A stretch of 64,000 nucleotides of DNA, taken from NCBI GenBank assembly GCA_963920665.1, contig OY987268.1:16866501-16930500 (forward strand). The letters are read 5' to 3'. Positions 30,754 to 44,702 of the stretch are shown here, in pieces (position 1 is the stretch's first letter; each line of letters opens with the position of its first letter). Both the position numbers and the translations under genes were made by a program. This stretch comes from Straminergon stramineum (Eukaryota > Streptophyta > Bryopsida > Hypnales > Calliergonaceae). The notes beneath the pieces are model-generated. The model made no database searches, was not told the DNA's origin, and was given only the letters and a program-made list of their open reading frames with translations.

Positions 30754-31480
30754 TTAATATGGTCCATGGGAAGCCCTTCGTATAACTTCTACCCATCTAC
30801 CTTCTTCAAGGTTGTAGCTATAAAGGCTGAACATCTCATACCCACCAGGGTTTGCAAAGGTTGAATTGACCATAAATACAGTTTGATGTAAGAGTGCGGC
30901 GGTCCATTTCCATTGTCTCGCATCATTTGATGAATTTGTTAACACCTGTCAGTCATTGGAGAGGGAATCATGTCCGCACATCCTTGGGAGAGGATTCCCT
31001 GCAGGAAAAGAAGGGCTGTTGATGAAATTTTTTTTATAGCTAAAGGTGTCCACAGAAATCAAAGGATAAAAGTTAGGAACTCGTACTGAGGAATTCAGGG
31101 GGGCTGGAAGTGTCCTCTGCATCTTTGTAACCGGGTCGGAGATGGTCAGAATAAAATAGGGGTCCTTGCCTCCAGTTGGATTCAATTCTCAAACAAGGCC
31201 TTCTTCCATATCCACATACGACCTTCAATCACACAAGCACGAGCCCTAGGAAGCCCCATACCCAGAATCAAATCCCCCCACCTTGCATCAACATCAAGAA
31301 AGTTGAATGTCCTTGGAACAAGAGGCCCTAGGAGAACCCAAGATTCAATACAACATTGAGTCCATATGAACAAGTACATATCATTTTTCCTGTTTAGATC
31401 ATAGAGGTCGTGGACAGTTGGCTTGCCAACGAGCTTGTGCCGTGTCTTGCACGCCAAGCGCATTCTGCACAAAATGGGAA
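30754..31480 (-). pseudogene. F-box/kelch-like protein remnant
   Basis: Minus-strand pieces read like the C-terminal part of a plant F-box/kelch-type protein, the substrate-binding subunit of SCF ubiquitin ligases. In order they are RMRLACKTRHKLVGKP (end of an F-box), SWVLLGPLVPRTFNF, RWGDLILGMGLPRARACV, ISDPVTKMQRTLPAPL and MFSLYSYNLEEGRWVEV. They are split by a frame change near 31183 and an in-frame TGA near 30946 (a Trp codon is likely there). The F-box itself is incomplete. The family call rests on pattern and is moderate; a spliced gene of another family cannot be excluded. Confidence 0.45.
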
Positions 31481-31523
31481 CAACTAAGAAAGAAAGTTTG
31501 AGCTCAAGGTAGAAAATGGGCAC

Positions 31524-33468
31524 AACATGTAGTTACAAACATCATTCCTTGAATCCATGGTGTCCTTTGGCATTTTCCAATTTACAAAATTGTATCAACT
31601 CACCCAATTCAACTACAAACAAGAGAGAAATAAAATTGGTAAGGATCCAAAAGTTTACAAAGAGTTCATGATGTGCACAATGATCCTACCCTAGAAGCAT
31701 CCAAATGCGTAAAACTGTCAAATGCAACAAGGGCAACTATCTCTTAAGTGTCATCAACTAACACTCCTCTACTGGCTTTATGAATCTTTTCTGGTGATTG
31801 AGAGGCTTTGACTCGATCCTTGCTTCAAACATTATCTTTATCTTAGGTTTAAAAGTTGAAACTCTAGATGAAAAGTTTGAATACTTAAAATACAAGACCA
31901 CCTTCCAACTCTGTGTGATAGATCAAATCAATTTACTTAGCACAACTTACTAACACATACTATATTGTACCTCCCAACTGATGCCCCTTTTATATGTATT
32001 CAACCACCCTATGTAGTTGGCATACATGAATAGTGAGTTCATTTAGGGTCTCATGTTGGGCTCCAAAAAGCAAGTCCAAGTGATACCTAGACTACATACC
32101 TTTGTAAGGATCAAGACTCTTGTCCACAACAATTTTAGTGGGGACGACCACTATAGTTTAGCAATTAATTCAATTACACTTATCCTTCTTCTAGGTCTTC
32201 AAAAAAGGATCGCTTTGCATTTTTCTTCAAACATGTTCAGCTTTGGATTAAAAGTTAGAACTCCACTGAAAAGTTTAAGTTTGTAGTTATAAGATAGTTC
32301 ACTGTACTAAAAAATCAAAATCACCTTCCAAATCCCTTGTAATTGACCAATCTGTTTAATGAACATGCTTACGTAACACATACCTTTGAGTTCCAACTCA
32401 AGCCAACCATCTATACCGACAACTACAACTCTATCCTATACAAGACAAGTAAAGGAACAAGAAAGTTAAAAGTCGGATTCACAGTTGATAAGAGGTCGTG
32501 CACGACTTAACTTAGAAACAAAACATCAGAACTCCTAAATATGGTGAACTCCAGCCGTAAACTAGTTAAGTTGCGCTATAAACATTCCGTCTAATTATAT
32601 GAGATTCGACAACTTCCATGAATTCTACTTTTCTGTTATTTTAAAAAAAAAAATTCTTGAAACACATGGACAATTTCCATTGATAGAGGAAACAGTACAC
32701 AGAACCAGGGAACCAGTCCCCGGCGGAGCAATTTTTTTTTTGGTAAATTTTCACGTAAGACTAAAGGCAAACAACCCACCAGGACACACAGAGCAGAGGG
32801 GGCCGAGAATTTTATTTTTATTTTCTTCAACCCCCAAACTAATATCCTTCCAAAGATTGGAGTTACTTATTCAGACATGCATAAGGTATGCTTTAACCCG
32901 CATAGTGCAGTTTCGACATTCAATACCAACTACAATTGTCAAAAGAACCCTTCACTTCCTATCTTGGATCGTTCATTCGAAGAATGTGCATACCTGCTTT
33001 CGTAGAAGCACTTTTTTGTAAAGGAGATCGCTTCCCACGCCACAGCAATAGCATGGTCTAGTGCACAGAGAAAGTTATAAAAGGATGACTTTTCTTAGAC
33101 ATGGTTTAATTTGGTCTAGTCAAAAAAGTAATATATCTTGATCCATCATAACCAACAACTAGTTACACAACTATACTAATTTTTCAAGATGCGCAAGGAA
33201 GGTCCAACATTTTTGCAAGATAAGTGTAGTGTTCATTTACGAGTCCACGGGTCAAGGAGAGCGTTACTGATGGACTGAAAGAATTTGATAGGTACCGGAT
33301 GTAACAGCAGCAAGTTTGGAGCAACGCCTCGGCGCTCTTCTGGTACGGAGAAAGTGCTGCCAAATTCAAAGCTTCGTTGCAATTTCATTCCGTCATCACT
33401 TGGACGGGGTCTTTGTGCTGTAGACTCCAAGCGCGGAATCCATGTTTCCATGCACGGAGCTGCCTCGG
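31524..33468. other. Intergenic, no gene seen
   Basis: Frames of 61-140 codons occur on both strands but overlap one another and resemble nothing known. The part next to 33468 should hold the 3' UTR of the coiled-coil gene. Confidence 0.4.
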
Positions 33469-36400
33469 CTATGATTGAACAGCAATGGCGTCGCCTCGTT
33501 TATCGGATTGCCCCACACTAGCTGCACCTGATCTGCGACTTACATTCACGTGGATCCGGCCAGCCTCGAGACGAATATTGGTCTTCTGCAAGTTTTTGGC
33601 ACGCTGGTCCACTGACATATATGGGCCTGTTCGTTCTGCCACAGTAAGTGCCTGTCCTGGAAATCGACCCTCTTTGAAGGACAAGGATTCTCGTGGATAC
33701 GACTTCAGCCAGTTATCGTCTCTAGGGGGGCTCCCTACTTGACTAGTCATCCCAGGCTCCAATTCTGCTCCTAATTCCTTGGCTCGATCAGCCCGCTCTC
33801 TCGTCTCAGCTTTGCGCAGCTCAGAGTTTTGATTCCCTTCGTCCGCATTGCGTCTTCCTCTCACGCCAGTCCGTTTCTCTCTAGCGATTCCCGCCTTGGG
33901 CCGGCTTGTAGGGCCACCGGAGCGTCGTAAAGGCGATGGAGGACCTCTGCTGGAATTCCATGCAGGGTTCTCATTTAGCCGCGGTGGAGGTGATTGACTG
34001 CGACTCTCTAGTCTCTGGGTTGCGGCTCTCCGTAATGGGGGCGAGAGGCTTCGTCCCCGGGGGACTCTGGTGTTGTCGTTGTTGCAATTGTCAGCTGTCA
34101 GCTGCGGCCAGTTTGTACTCGAGTTGGAATTTCTAGTCGTTGTAAGCATACGAAAAACTTTGACAAGCTCAGCCCCTAGTGCCCCGCATTTGTTCTCTGC
34201 CAGTGCGGCACCCTCAAGGGCTGATTGTACGCCCATCGAGACACGCTCCACCTTGTTGTCCAGTAGCCTACTCAGAACGGAGAGATTTGGATTAATCGAT
34301 AGAAGTTTAATCGTGTTGCCTTTGTTTCTAGCTAGTGCATCAGATTTTTCAATTAATCCCTAAAAGGCCGAGTGTTAATGGTTCTGAAATGCCCAATTTG
34401 ATCGGTCATATAGTGAAAAATTATGTAATATCAAATTGGGCGAAATTTATATTATCACTAGAACCAGCGAAGTACATTGCATGAGTTGTTCAACAAGAAA
34501 ATAAAATTGAACAAAAGAATTGCACGTATGACCTACTTAAACAACCTTGAGCTTCTTGGTCCTTAAGGGGTTCATGTTGTGGCTTGAAAAAACTTACTGC
34601 AGATTACTGAACGTTGCAGACGCTACGTGCTCCACACGATTTTCCAATTCAATCACACGAGCACCCGTAACTGGCTCTTGGTCGCTTAAGATACCATTCT
34701 GCTCCAAGATGACCATTTTCCTGCGAAAGATGAGTTTCGAGCAATCAGCTGACGTCAAAGAAGATAGCTTCTCATCTGTTGCAACAATTATGTGTTGATA
34801 GATCCTAGGACGCACCAAGAGCTAGGACTTTACAAAAACTGAAGATTTTTTTCAAGTCACAATGCTCATTTTCTTTTTGGCAGAATCCTGTCACACTCGC
34901 TAAGGTTCGAAATGTTTATGCTAACCTCAGTAATGTTTCAACGTTTCCTGTCAAAGAACCAGTCTTTGCTTTCTCCGACTGTCCTCCATTCTGGATGTCA
35001 CCTATTGTGCATTCCACAACCGCAACACGAGATTCCACCTCAGCAATTGCCTGCGCACAGAAACATTATTAGCAATTGATTAACTCACTGTAGGAGTATG
35101 GAAAAGCCGTAGCGTCTCTAGGATAGCCGCTGCAGTTTTCCGGAACGCTAGATAAGCTAATAGCACGATAGCATCAATATCCTTCACGAAGACACGACTT
35201 ATATACTAGGTAGAAGTGAACCTGAAATAAGTGTCAATCTACAGTTGAGAAATCATAGGTCAATAGCACCTGGCAATGGCTATGGTCATGATTTTCAACA
35301 CGGTCCTGGAGGTCTCTGAGATCTCTTCCAAGTTCTTGTAAACTGGCATTGGAATGGGCCAACTCTTTCAAGCTTTCTGTTTTGGTCTCAGCTAGTCGAG
35401 AGTTGATTTCGGAAAGACCCTTATCGCAAACGAAACCCTCAACTCTCTCCTCCAAATGCTCCACCTTGCAGGATATGTTATCTACAATTCGGGCTGCTGC
35501 GTCATATTGAGGAAGAAACAGGTTGACAGTTTTCTCAAGCGTACAGGTATTCGACCGTACTTCTTCGACAGAGTGGATAAGGTCAGTCTGAATACCCTCG
35601 AACCTCTTCAATCTCTTACGCAATTCCGTTTGTTCTGAGGAAGTTTCATTCACTCTTTCCTCCACAGTTCGAACAACCTGAGATGGATTTGTCTAATAGG
35701 TCAACTCTCAACTAGTAAACTTTAGGTGATAAAAGGAGAATATCTCAGAGATACTACCTGTAAGCACAGAAACGACTGAGAGCTCACATAGCATAAGCTA
35801 TACCCTAAAAACCTAGAGGACAGAAAAGGGGAAACACCCAATGGATAAGAAACGCATTCAATTCTCTTAATGCCTGGGTCTAAATCCATAATTCGGCTTA
35901 AAGTTCTCCTTGCGGAACGACGAATTGCATAGACATTGACCTGATTCAGCTGATTCATGTTAGCTGCCCAATCCTTTTCGTTTCGCTCATTCTCGTGCTG
36001 TTTAAATCGTTTCTTCTCGTCCCGGTAGTTGGTTGTCGAGTCTTGCAGATGCTCAACAGTTGCCATGAGACTACTTAGTTTCTCTTCCGTCTGTACCAAG
36101 GATATCAAAAGATTGGCTGACACTATCTCAGAATCGTTCCTTTCAACGAGAAAGTCAGAATATTCGAATGGAAGAGGATGGAAAATAAACAACTAGAATA
36201 CATGCCGGAGATCTAAAGACGGATTGAACCACTTCATTCTCAAATTGAAAATGATAGATAGATGACCTTTAAGACATAGTTTTCTAGGTCGAGTGGGGTA
36301 GAAAGGCCCGACAGCTGCCGGAAGTGCTCATTGCCCAGTACCCCTTCTGCTATTTCTTTTGCTTTGTCGACCTCTTCATTCATTGTGTGTTTCCAGGTAG

Positions 36401-39400
36401 CGATAGCAACCTCCAGTTCTTCACTGATACGGTCTTGCACTTCCTGACTATGTTGGGAGCCAAGTCCTCGCTCATGCTCCAGCTCCTCCTGAACCATGTA
36501 GTTTTAGGTCAGTTGTTTAGATTTGGTATGGACCATTTCACAAAAATGTTATAGATAATTGCAAATCTCGTCATTGAAAAACAGGGTACTCGTAAGGACC
36601 TGTAGTTGCATGTTGATGTGACGCGCTTTGGCCATCTCCACGTTAAAGGAGCCTAGGACCTCACCAAGCAGCTCTCCTGCCTTCATTGCAGACGCGGTGG
36701 CTTCAGCGGCGGCTTGCGATGCTGTGTCTCGTTCTTTTTGAACAACCACCATGGCCGTCAGCAGTTTTGGACTCTCTTTTTCCAAGTAATCCTGCAATTC
36801 GTGGCTCTTTTGCTTCACTTCTCGGAAAGCAGCAAGTGCAGCCTCTTTCTCCTTCATTACCGCCTTGCTTGCCAGCCGTGCCTCGGATGCCGCAGCAATT
36901 GCCATATCCTTCTCAACTGCCAATTTCTCCTGTATGCATGTAGGTTAGGTTAGAACTGGACCTAGCAAATGCGTTCCGGTGGTCTTCGGATAGTGTGTTC
37001 AGCTCCCAATTCTAGAAAGTCACCCACTAAGGCACTTTATGTTCATCCAGTCGGTGCCTCTGGTGGAAAAATGTTACAACCAAAAACGATGAAAATTCTG
37101 AAGAAAAACTCCCGACCTGGAGCTGCGAGCTTTCATGCCGTGCATTGGATACTTCACTTTCAATGGATACCAACATGTCAGTTAGTATCTCTCTTGCTTT
37201 AGTCGCTGAGGAAGAGGCTTCGACTGCTGCTTGCGCAGCTACCTCCTTCTGTCCTTCAGCAGTTAAAATGATTTGAGCTAAATCGTCAGCTCCATTCTGC
37301 CACAACATGCCATCATGTTACTAGCGGCCTCAAACCCCGTGTTAGCCACAATGCATATAAACACTGCCTCTGAGTGCAGTGAAGTGATAAAGCCAGGTGC
37401 GTACCTGCGTGATATTTAACTCCGTTCTTAAGGCGTCCAAGTCACACTTGAGAGCATCTGTCATAAGGAGAACCTTTTCTCGGGCACTATGCAACTGTTT
37501 CTGAATCTCCAGTTTCAACATATTCAACATCTCACTTTTGTTGTTGGCGTATGCATCCATAACTTTGCGCCAAATCGAAGTACTCTCCTTCTCAAGCGTT
37601 TCCTTGAGAAGACCACGCTCAATGTCCACCATCTCCGCGATGTCGGAGCGAAATTGGTCTAGCTCATCTAGTAGCACCTGCTATCATGTGAAATCTTAGA
37701 AATGAAGATTTGCATATCTGTCAGCAAATTTAGGCCTAAAGGAGCTCGTGGTCATGGTCACCGTCATTTAATGTTTCATTACCTGGCGTGACAATAAGGT
37801 GCTGCCTTCCTCGCACGTTATCCCTTGATATCTGTTGAAGTCATTCCACTGGCTTTCAATCTCATCGACACGCTCGTTAAAGCCAAATTTGACATGCCCA
37901 AGATCTTGTCGAACTTCCTCTAAGCCGCCCAAATAGAGTTGGGACAGGCTTTCGACCCTTTCCATGATCAAGAGACGCTCGCGAGCGCCTTCCACTAATG
38001 TCATCTCCTTCTCTCTCTCCAATTCTTCTGTCTCGTCTTGAACTTTCCCCAACCTTGTTCGCAGATCTCCCAATTCAACCTGACAGGGTCCACCAGAGTA
38101 TTCAGGAAGGATGGTCAGTCGTGCCCTCAATGGGCATTAACTGAGTGTTGGCTTGGTCACTCATATTTTACAAATACGGAGTTTAATTGGGCAGGCACCT
38201 TCAAGATCTTCTCAATATTCTTCAGTCCTTGAATGTCCAATTTCATGTCATTTCCATCGTTTTTAAGCTTCTCCACGGCTTGCCTTAGGTCTTCTTTGTC
38301 AGTTTCAGAACTCACCTACACACAATCTTACAAAGGCGTCATACATAACATCCTAATGCTCGGCAAGCACGAATACTTTACTCCCCTACACTCTACTGTG
38401 CTGCTGTTCGGAGAGATGGCTGACCTGGACACCGTCAGCCTTGAGAGATTGCAACTGTTTGCGCAGAAGACCATTCTCTGCCTGTTCGCGACTCGAGTGT
38501 TCCTGCACCTTTTTGGTGAAGAACGTGAGGTGTTCAACGTGACCTGCTATGTCCTCCCTGCTCTTAATCAAGGAATCCATCTCGTTCCATAGAAGGTGCA
38601 TCTCATCCTTCATTTCTGCCAAGTGCTGTGCCTTGAGCTGCTTTTCTATCCTCTCTTCCACCATCGCCTGCACCTGAGATTGAATACGACAAATTCAACC
38701 CCGCCTTAACTATTTAGTAAAAAGAAACAAACTCAGCACACATTGCCATACGCGAATCAATATAACAATTAATTGTTTGCCTAATTCAACCCTAACTTCA
38801 AAGTGGGCTGAATTGCAACGTCAAGGAAACCTGTTCTCTTTCTCGTAGCAAGAGCTTCTCAGTGTCAGCCATAAATTCCGACAACTTGATTTTGAGTTCG
38901 TTCTTGAAATTGTGCTTTGCTGCAATAATATCCTCATCGGCCTCCTTCATGCTCTCCAGATCCTTCTCCAGGCGGTCAACACGTCCCCGCCATCCTTCGC
39001 CCTCAACCTCAATCCGGATCTTCACCCCCTCCATGGAACCTTTCAGCTCCCCAAGCACCCTCTGTAAGTGCGCGATTTTCTCATCGTTTGCGTCGTGTTG
39101 TGTAGTCTGCAAAAGATCAGGTGCACAAGTGTTAGAGGCTAGTATGTTCTAAACAAAAATATTCAATCTTGAAGCTCTCATACGTTTTTGTTCCACTTGA
39201 AAGGTACAGTCATGAAATTTGGGCTCAGACATCCCCACCTCGTAAATACTGCGACTCAAAGCTCGCACCCTCGATTCATCGGGGGGATAGTAAAGAGCTC
39301 GCTGATCCTGCAACTTTCCTCCATCTCGTGCGTAGCTGCCCGCAACCATGGCGCCACTGCCCGGACTCGTCCGAATCATCGCAACCGAACTCGATTCTGA

Positions 39401-41879
39401 CTTGGGTATGCTTTTGTGGTAAACTTGTGACTTCAACCGCTTGCCTTGGTGCGAGGGTGGCGGATGTCGATGACTCCCGTTGGGACTGCCAGTAGAGGAA
39501 CTCGAGAGCAGCAGGATCGCAGGAGTAGATGATCCTGGCGATGATGCTGAGAGACTTAGGTCTCGCCGCTCACTGGAGTCTATCCTGGAAACCGTCAACT
39601 CAGCGTCCCCGTTCTCAGCACCAGATTTGTGCTGCCCGACCTCCAATCGGCGTTCACTGGTACTAATCCCAGCTGCATTCTTGAGTCGGGATTCTCTTAG
39701 CTTCTGAATGTAATGGGACAGAGGGAGAGAGGACTGAGAAGAGGTACCCGATGAGCCTGAATTCGATGCACTTCCCGACACCGTTTTTATTTTTTTATTT
39801 GCCAGACCGACTCTCTCAACCGATGGTGTTGACGGGTCTGTGTAATCTCCATTTACGAGCCTGGTCATGGTCCTGTCGAGAGACTCCAGCGATGTCCGCT
39901 CCAAACCTGGTTGATCAATTGATCGACCAACTCTGTGTACCTCACAAAACTCTCCGGATTCGTCCTCTTCATGAATTTGTGTGCTGTTGCGCCATATGTC
40001 GACTCCATCCAGGTCCATTTCGCCCTCCAGTTGCCGTTGTAACCTTTCAGCCATGCTCTCCACTTCCTCTTCCCTCATTCTTGTGTCCTCCGCTTTCTCT
40101 TTCAGCATCCTCATCTGGTGCCGGAAACGTTCGCAATTTTCCTTAACTCCGCTGCGCTGAACACCTGACGATGGCGAAGTAACCTTGACAACTCTTGCGG
40201 GCGCTCTCCGAACTGGTGCCGATGCTGGCCTACTCTCCACGGATCTTCGTGATCCTTCAGTAGCCCTTAACCCTTGTGTGGCTGTTCCAGTCGCATCCAT
40301 CGACTCATCCAAGCTCCGTTCTCCCCTCACATATCCTCCTTTCCATTCACGGACGCCACGAGCCGGCGTGTGCCGTCGGAGCTCTTCATCTTGGTCGTGG
40401 TCACGCTGCCTGCTCTCTGATTCTAAGCTATCTTCGCCATAGCCTCCCTCATTTGAGCTGCGACGTTGCACCCTCGACTTTTCGTTTCGACTCGGCACCG
40501 GTATCCATGTATTTAATTCTTCCTCATCTTCTAGGTTTGTCTTCACCATAGCTCCGTAGCTATCTGTCACCGTATCTTCAGAACCATTTCTCAAAATTCC
40601 TCTGACCCAGGGTCCTCCTGAGGCACAATGGTTAGCGAGCTTCGAAGTGGAATCTGGTCTGGCCGAAATTGATGAGGAAGCACCACCCCGATTATTGACT
40701 CCATTATCGGCACTGTCTCGCATCCCTCGATTCGAGCTGTTCAAGCGTTGAGAACAATCCTCATCTAATGTCCTTACTTTGACCGAACTGGACGTCAGAG
40801 CTTTCAATGCAGTGCTCCCGCGGCCCGACGGAGGCATAGAAGGTCCTGCTCCTCCTCTAATGCGAGATGAATCTCGACTCCTTGGAATCGGTCGGAATGA
40901 TGTAATTTCACCTGAGTAGCAAGTTGGATTTAAATTCATCCTCAGAATGGCTCACTATGCGATTATGTTGACGCGAGCAATATTTGTTAACTTCGGAACT
41001 GCAATATACCATCTTACAGGGGGCTCATTTGACATCGTCAATGTGATTGCAAGAATATCATAGCTTCCTCCACATGAGTGCAAGGAAAAATTTACGTATA
41101 TTATGTTCTAGGTCAAGACATTGTCACTTCGTCCATTGTTGAGAAATTCAGGGTTTTTTTCACCTAATGAAGCACGTTAACGGCACTCTCCAGAGCAGAA
41201 GCTTACCTGGTGCAGGGTTGTGAACACCGTGCGCTGACGACGGCCTGGGAACGTCGACCTTTCCAGCAGGTGCGCGCGTGGGCGAGGCCTTGGACTCTGC
41301 GGGCGGCGCAACTGCGCCTCTCTTGAGCCTTTGAATCAAGGAGACAGGTTTCGCCGTCTTGGAAACACCGTAGGTGTCCGTCATCGTGATATCCCAGCGT
41401 TGCGGTCTCTGCTTGGGCACGGCTTCACTGATTCTCACACTCTTACCCGTTTTCAACATTACCTCCGATGAAAACTTCGACGGCAAATTCAGTGTCGACC
41501 GCGGCGAGGTCACGCTCTTCGAGGCTGCAGATCGACTGGGCTCTACCGGCTTCGAGGATATTGGCCGTCCAGTTCCAGGCTTCAGTCCATTGGTAGTCGG
41601 CGATGGCTTGTCAACATGACTAGCATCCTCAAGCTCCCTAATTCTTTGCTTCGCCTCCGTAATATGCGCGTGCAAATCCACAGGCTGTATGTCTTGAATG
41701 TCCTTCCAGCCCCGGAACTGCGGGTGTGTGGGAATTGACGACGTTACTAACGAAGTGAACGCCTTCAGGTGCTGCAGCTCCTCTTCCCCGAGATCCAGTT
41801 TCCGCGACTCTGCCACTTTCTGTAAGTACAGCTGTGCATTGCGGCAATAAAATGCTAATGGTAACACCCCGGCATCCAT
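33469..41879 (-). CDS. Large multi-exon coiled-coil protein, family unknown
   Basis: I do not recognise this gene. The start is the ATG at 41879 (context AAGCATGG, first ATG of the frame). Exon 1 (41207-41879) encodes MDAGVLPLAFYCRNAQLYLQ, then a Ser/Pro-rich basic tail. It joins in phase to a long exon (40911 to about 39197), which is highly Ser/Arg-rich and low complexity with an acidic patch. About ten short exons follow near 39106, 38670, 38130, 37670, 37300, 36920, 36490, 36190, 35660 and 34810. Nearly all are heptad-rich Glu/Lys/Leu coiled coil, for example EELEHERGLGSQHSQEVQDR. The last part (to 33469) is again basic and Ser/Pro-rich. The product should be roughly 1,900 residues with disordered ends and a long rod, suggesting a cytoskeletal or scaffold role. 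Exon edges other than the first are approximate. Confidence 0.65.
34357..34570. mobile_element. TTAA-type element in a coiled-coil-gene intron
   Basis: TTAA (34353-34356) precedes TCCCTAAAAGGCCGAG. The right end reads CTTGGTCCTTAAGGGG followed by TTCA, a one-base change from TTAA. Length is 214 bp, within an intron near the 3' end of the coiled-coil gene. The interior resembles the tandem units in trihelix intron 1. Confidence 0.6.
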
Positions 41880-43219
41880 GCTTCGATCATCACTTGGAGC
41901 TCGTTCACCACAGTTGTTCCAATCACAAGGCACGCACGGGAAACAACTCCGTTGCCACCCGTGTAAAAGTTTGGTAAATTACCGCTGGACACCAAGAATC
42001 TTAAATCGACTGCAAATCGACGTGAGGGAAACAAACAGAGACGACCCTCACACTCATCCTCAGACATCCGATGCGAGAGTTCTCAGCTTCCATATTCGAA
42101 CCTGTCAAGAGTCCTCGTACTCTTTCTCTTCCCTTCTCAAATTCAATCAACCACCTAAACACCTGACAGAGACTAGATCTGCGTCTCATAACGACCAAAA
42201 TTGCAAACAATCCGTCTCCATACTGCACGTACTTTTATTTGCATGAGAGGTTCCGAAATGAAATTCACTAGCGTCTGAAAACGAAGGCTGCCTCCTTCGA
42301 ACACTATCGTCTTCCAGTGCTAAGGATACATAAGGACCCGAACCTCCGGACGCCAAACTCGCCTTCTGTAACGACACTCCCACGACGAAATATTCCTTGC
42401 ACCTCAGCTGTGAAGAGCGACGAAATCAAAACGTCCGTTTGCAATTCAAACGGATCCCGCACACATTTCCTCACACTTTCACAACCGCTTGATGCATGAT
42501 CAAAACCCGAAATTAACCAAAACCTAACTCCCCGTCTATCGCACATCAAACCTTAAAACACCCCTAGGGATTCACCTTCAACTCATACAAAGCCTGAACT
42601 CAGAAGCTATTCAGAAATTAGGGCTTCCAAATCTCAAGCGTACTTTCCACCTGTGCTTCTCCACAAATGTCAATTAGCCATGGCGGCCTCCAATCGCCAA
42701 CTTCGGGACGCAATAATTCACCAATAGCTCTCTATATCAACATTACTCCTCGAGCTTTGTCACCGCAATGAAACCAGATACGAAATTGCATATCCTGCAT
42801 GGAAACATTCACCTAAACACTGATTCAATGCGATTAAGTCTCCAGTCGGATGATTTGAAAGCGCCATGCATTCAGGTCGCCGTAATTAATCACGCCCTCG
42901 GTCGAGAAAATGTGAAGAATTCGAGAAATCTTCCGACTACAAAATTAAAATGATTTTTTCGTAGCGGGAGGTTTGTGGACGACTAACTTAGGGCAGCCAT
43001 GGCCATGATGATCCGCTGCAGAAAAACGAACAACAGGTTTTGGTCCCGTGTCCAGGGCCAAGGACACTCACTCCCGCCCGCCCTTCTCTAACCGTTAGAA
43101 GGGAGGATCGGGGCCGTCCGATGCGTTCGTCTCTCTAGTCCATCCCACGGTCTCTAATTACCGGTATTGCTTCCCCTGAAAATTTGGACAATAAGTTAGA
43201 TAACAGCTGATTTGGACTT
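41880..43219. other. Upstream region of the coiled-coil gene
   Basis: Probably the 5' UTR and promoter of the minus-strand coiled-coil gene. Short frames overlap on both strands and none is recognisable. Confidence 0.4.
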
Positions 43220-43223
43220 TTAA

Positions 43224-43859
43224 CCCCTAAATGCCCAAGGCTTGTTTGGAGCTCTCTGAAATTTGCTCTAAATTGAACAAAAAGCAACGTTTTCATAAGT
43301 TGTACCAATTTCTTATGAATTGTAACCATACAAATTCAAACTAGACATGTTAGAGATCACATAGGAAAAGGAAACATAACCATATCAGTTATAAATTGAA
43401 AGATTATAATGTTTGATCATGAGGGTGTAAAAACTGTGAAAATTTTTCAATTCACTTTTTGCATGTCAACTCTAAAAAGCTGGTCACTAAAAAAATATGA
43501 GGTTATAAGACCTAGCATGCACAAACCCAATCAATTTACGATTTTTCAAAATCTATTTTACAATTTTATTAAATGAATTTTTAATGTGATTTTTTCTCCA
43601 AGATCTAGTGGATTTGAGGCCCACTTTCAAGAGCCCTCAACACTATGGGAAGTCAAGATTGCAATGGGCATCCTTGCACTAAATCTTCAATAGAAAAATC
43701 ATAATCCTTTATTTTTCAAATCAACTTTTTGATCCTAAAACTAGACTTCAAAAATAATTCTTCAAAAATATAAACTAATAATAATAGCAATTTGGTTGGG
43801 TTTTACTTAACTTCAAAGTTTTTGAAACACCAAAATCTGGTGCCTTGGGCATTTAGGGG
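43224..43859. mobile_element. TTAA-flanked element with 18-bp perfect inverted repeats
   Basis: TTAA lies on each side (43220-43223 and 43860-43863). The termini are perfect 18-bp inverted repeats, CCCCTAAATGCCCAAGGC. Length is 636 bp with an AT-rich, non-coding interior. This is the best-preserved TTAA-type element by terminal identity. It ends about 520 bp before the left target duplication of the large MULE. Confidence 0.75.
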
Positions 43860-44382
43860 TTAAACCTTTAATGTCATGATTCACTCATCAAGACTCAGGT
43901 GTTGTATTTAGACTTTTGTTCACCTCTGAAATCAAATGTTTTATGGTATGAAAAAATAAGAAATAAAACAAGCAATAAAACTACAAAATGTTCTAGCTTG
44001 TCCCTAAAAATGAGAAAATGAGAAAATTTCTCTAACAAGCATTATTGAGTGTTGGGAAGCTCTCATTTTGTAATCACTGAAAGATGAATTCCAACAAAAT
44101 TGAATGACATCAAGAACAATATTTGATCATAATATGCAAAAGTTATAAGAAGTCAAAGTTGAATTGGTAGATTTTCTAAGACTATGTCCTATTTTCAATG
44201 TTCATACCTTGAAGAGAGTGCAACAAGCATCCATTTTTCTTTGGTTTTTCTAAGGCTCGTTTTTGGGAACATGCTTGGATTTGGATGATCCTATCTTGTA
44301 GCATTAAGGACATGGAGCAAGGAAAATGAAAGAGTGTTAAAGAAACAATATCTCTTTCTGTGTTCTTTTTTGCTTTAAAGTG

Positions 44383-44392
44383 GCTTGATTTT
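44383..44392. repeat. Left target-site duplication of the large MULE
   Basis: GCTTGATTTT occurs immediately outside the left terminus and again, without mismatch, immediately outside the right terminus (58062-58071). A 10-bp duplication is within the 8-11 bp range usual for Mutator-like elements. Confidence 0.85.
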
Positions 44393-44702
44393 GGACGTTG
44401 CTAGTATGTGAGCGGGGAGTAGGGAGCGACGAGCGGGGAGCATGGAATGGGGAGCGGTGAGTGTAGATCTTGGACAAAAAAGGAAAGAAAGCGAAGGATG
44501 TGAATTTTTTTTTGGATGAAAGTCAATGAAAATTTAATGAAAGTGAAGGAATTTTTAGTAGTCAACAAAGTATTGGATGAAAGTTAAAAAAATTTGGGTG
44601 GAAGAAAATGGATGAAAGTAGATGAAAAAGTGGATGACAGTAGATGAAACAGTAGAAGGAAATAGATGGAAATAGTGGATGAAAAGTAGGTGAACTAAGA
44701 AA
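44393..44702 (+). repeat. Left terminal inverted region of the MULE
   Basis: Opens GGACGTTGCTAGTATGTGAGC, then a cluster of GAGCGG/GCGGGGAG motifs (44410-44465), then many degenerate GGATGAAAGTRGATGAAA units up to about 44700. The right end has the same three-part order in inverse orientation. The subterminal clusters are candidate transposase-binding sites. The inner limit is approximate. Confidence 0.7.

Noticed and set aside
32599..33021. 140-codon plus-strand frame as a gene
   Set aside because: No recognisable motif, overlapping frame on the other strand, AT-rich repeats around it.
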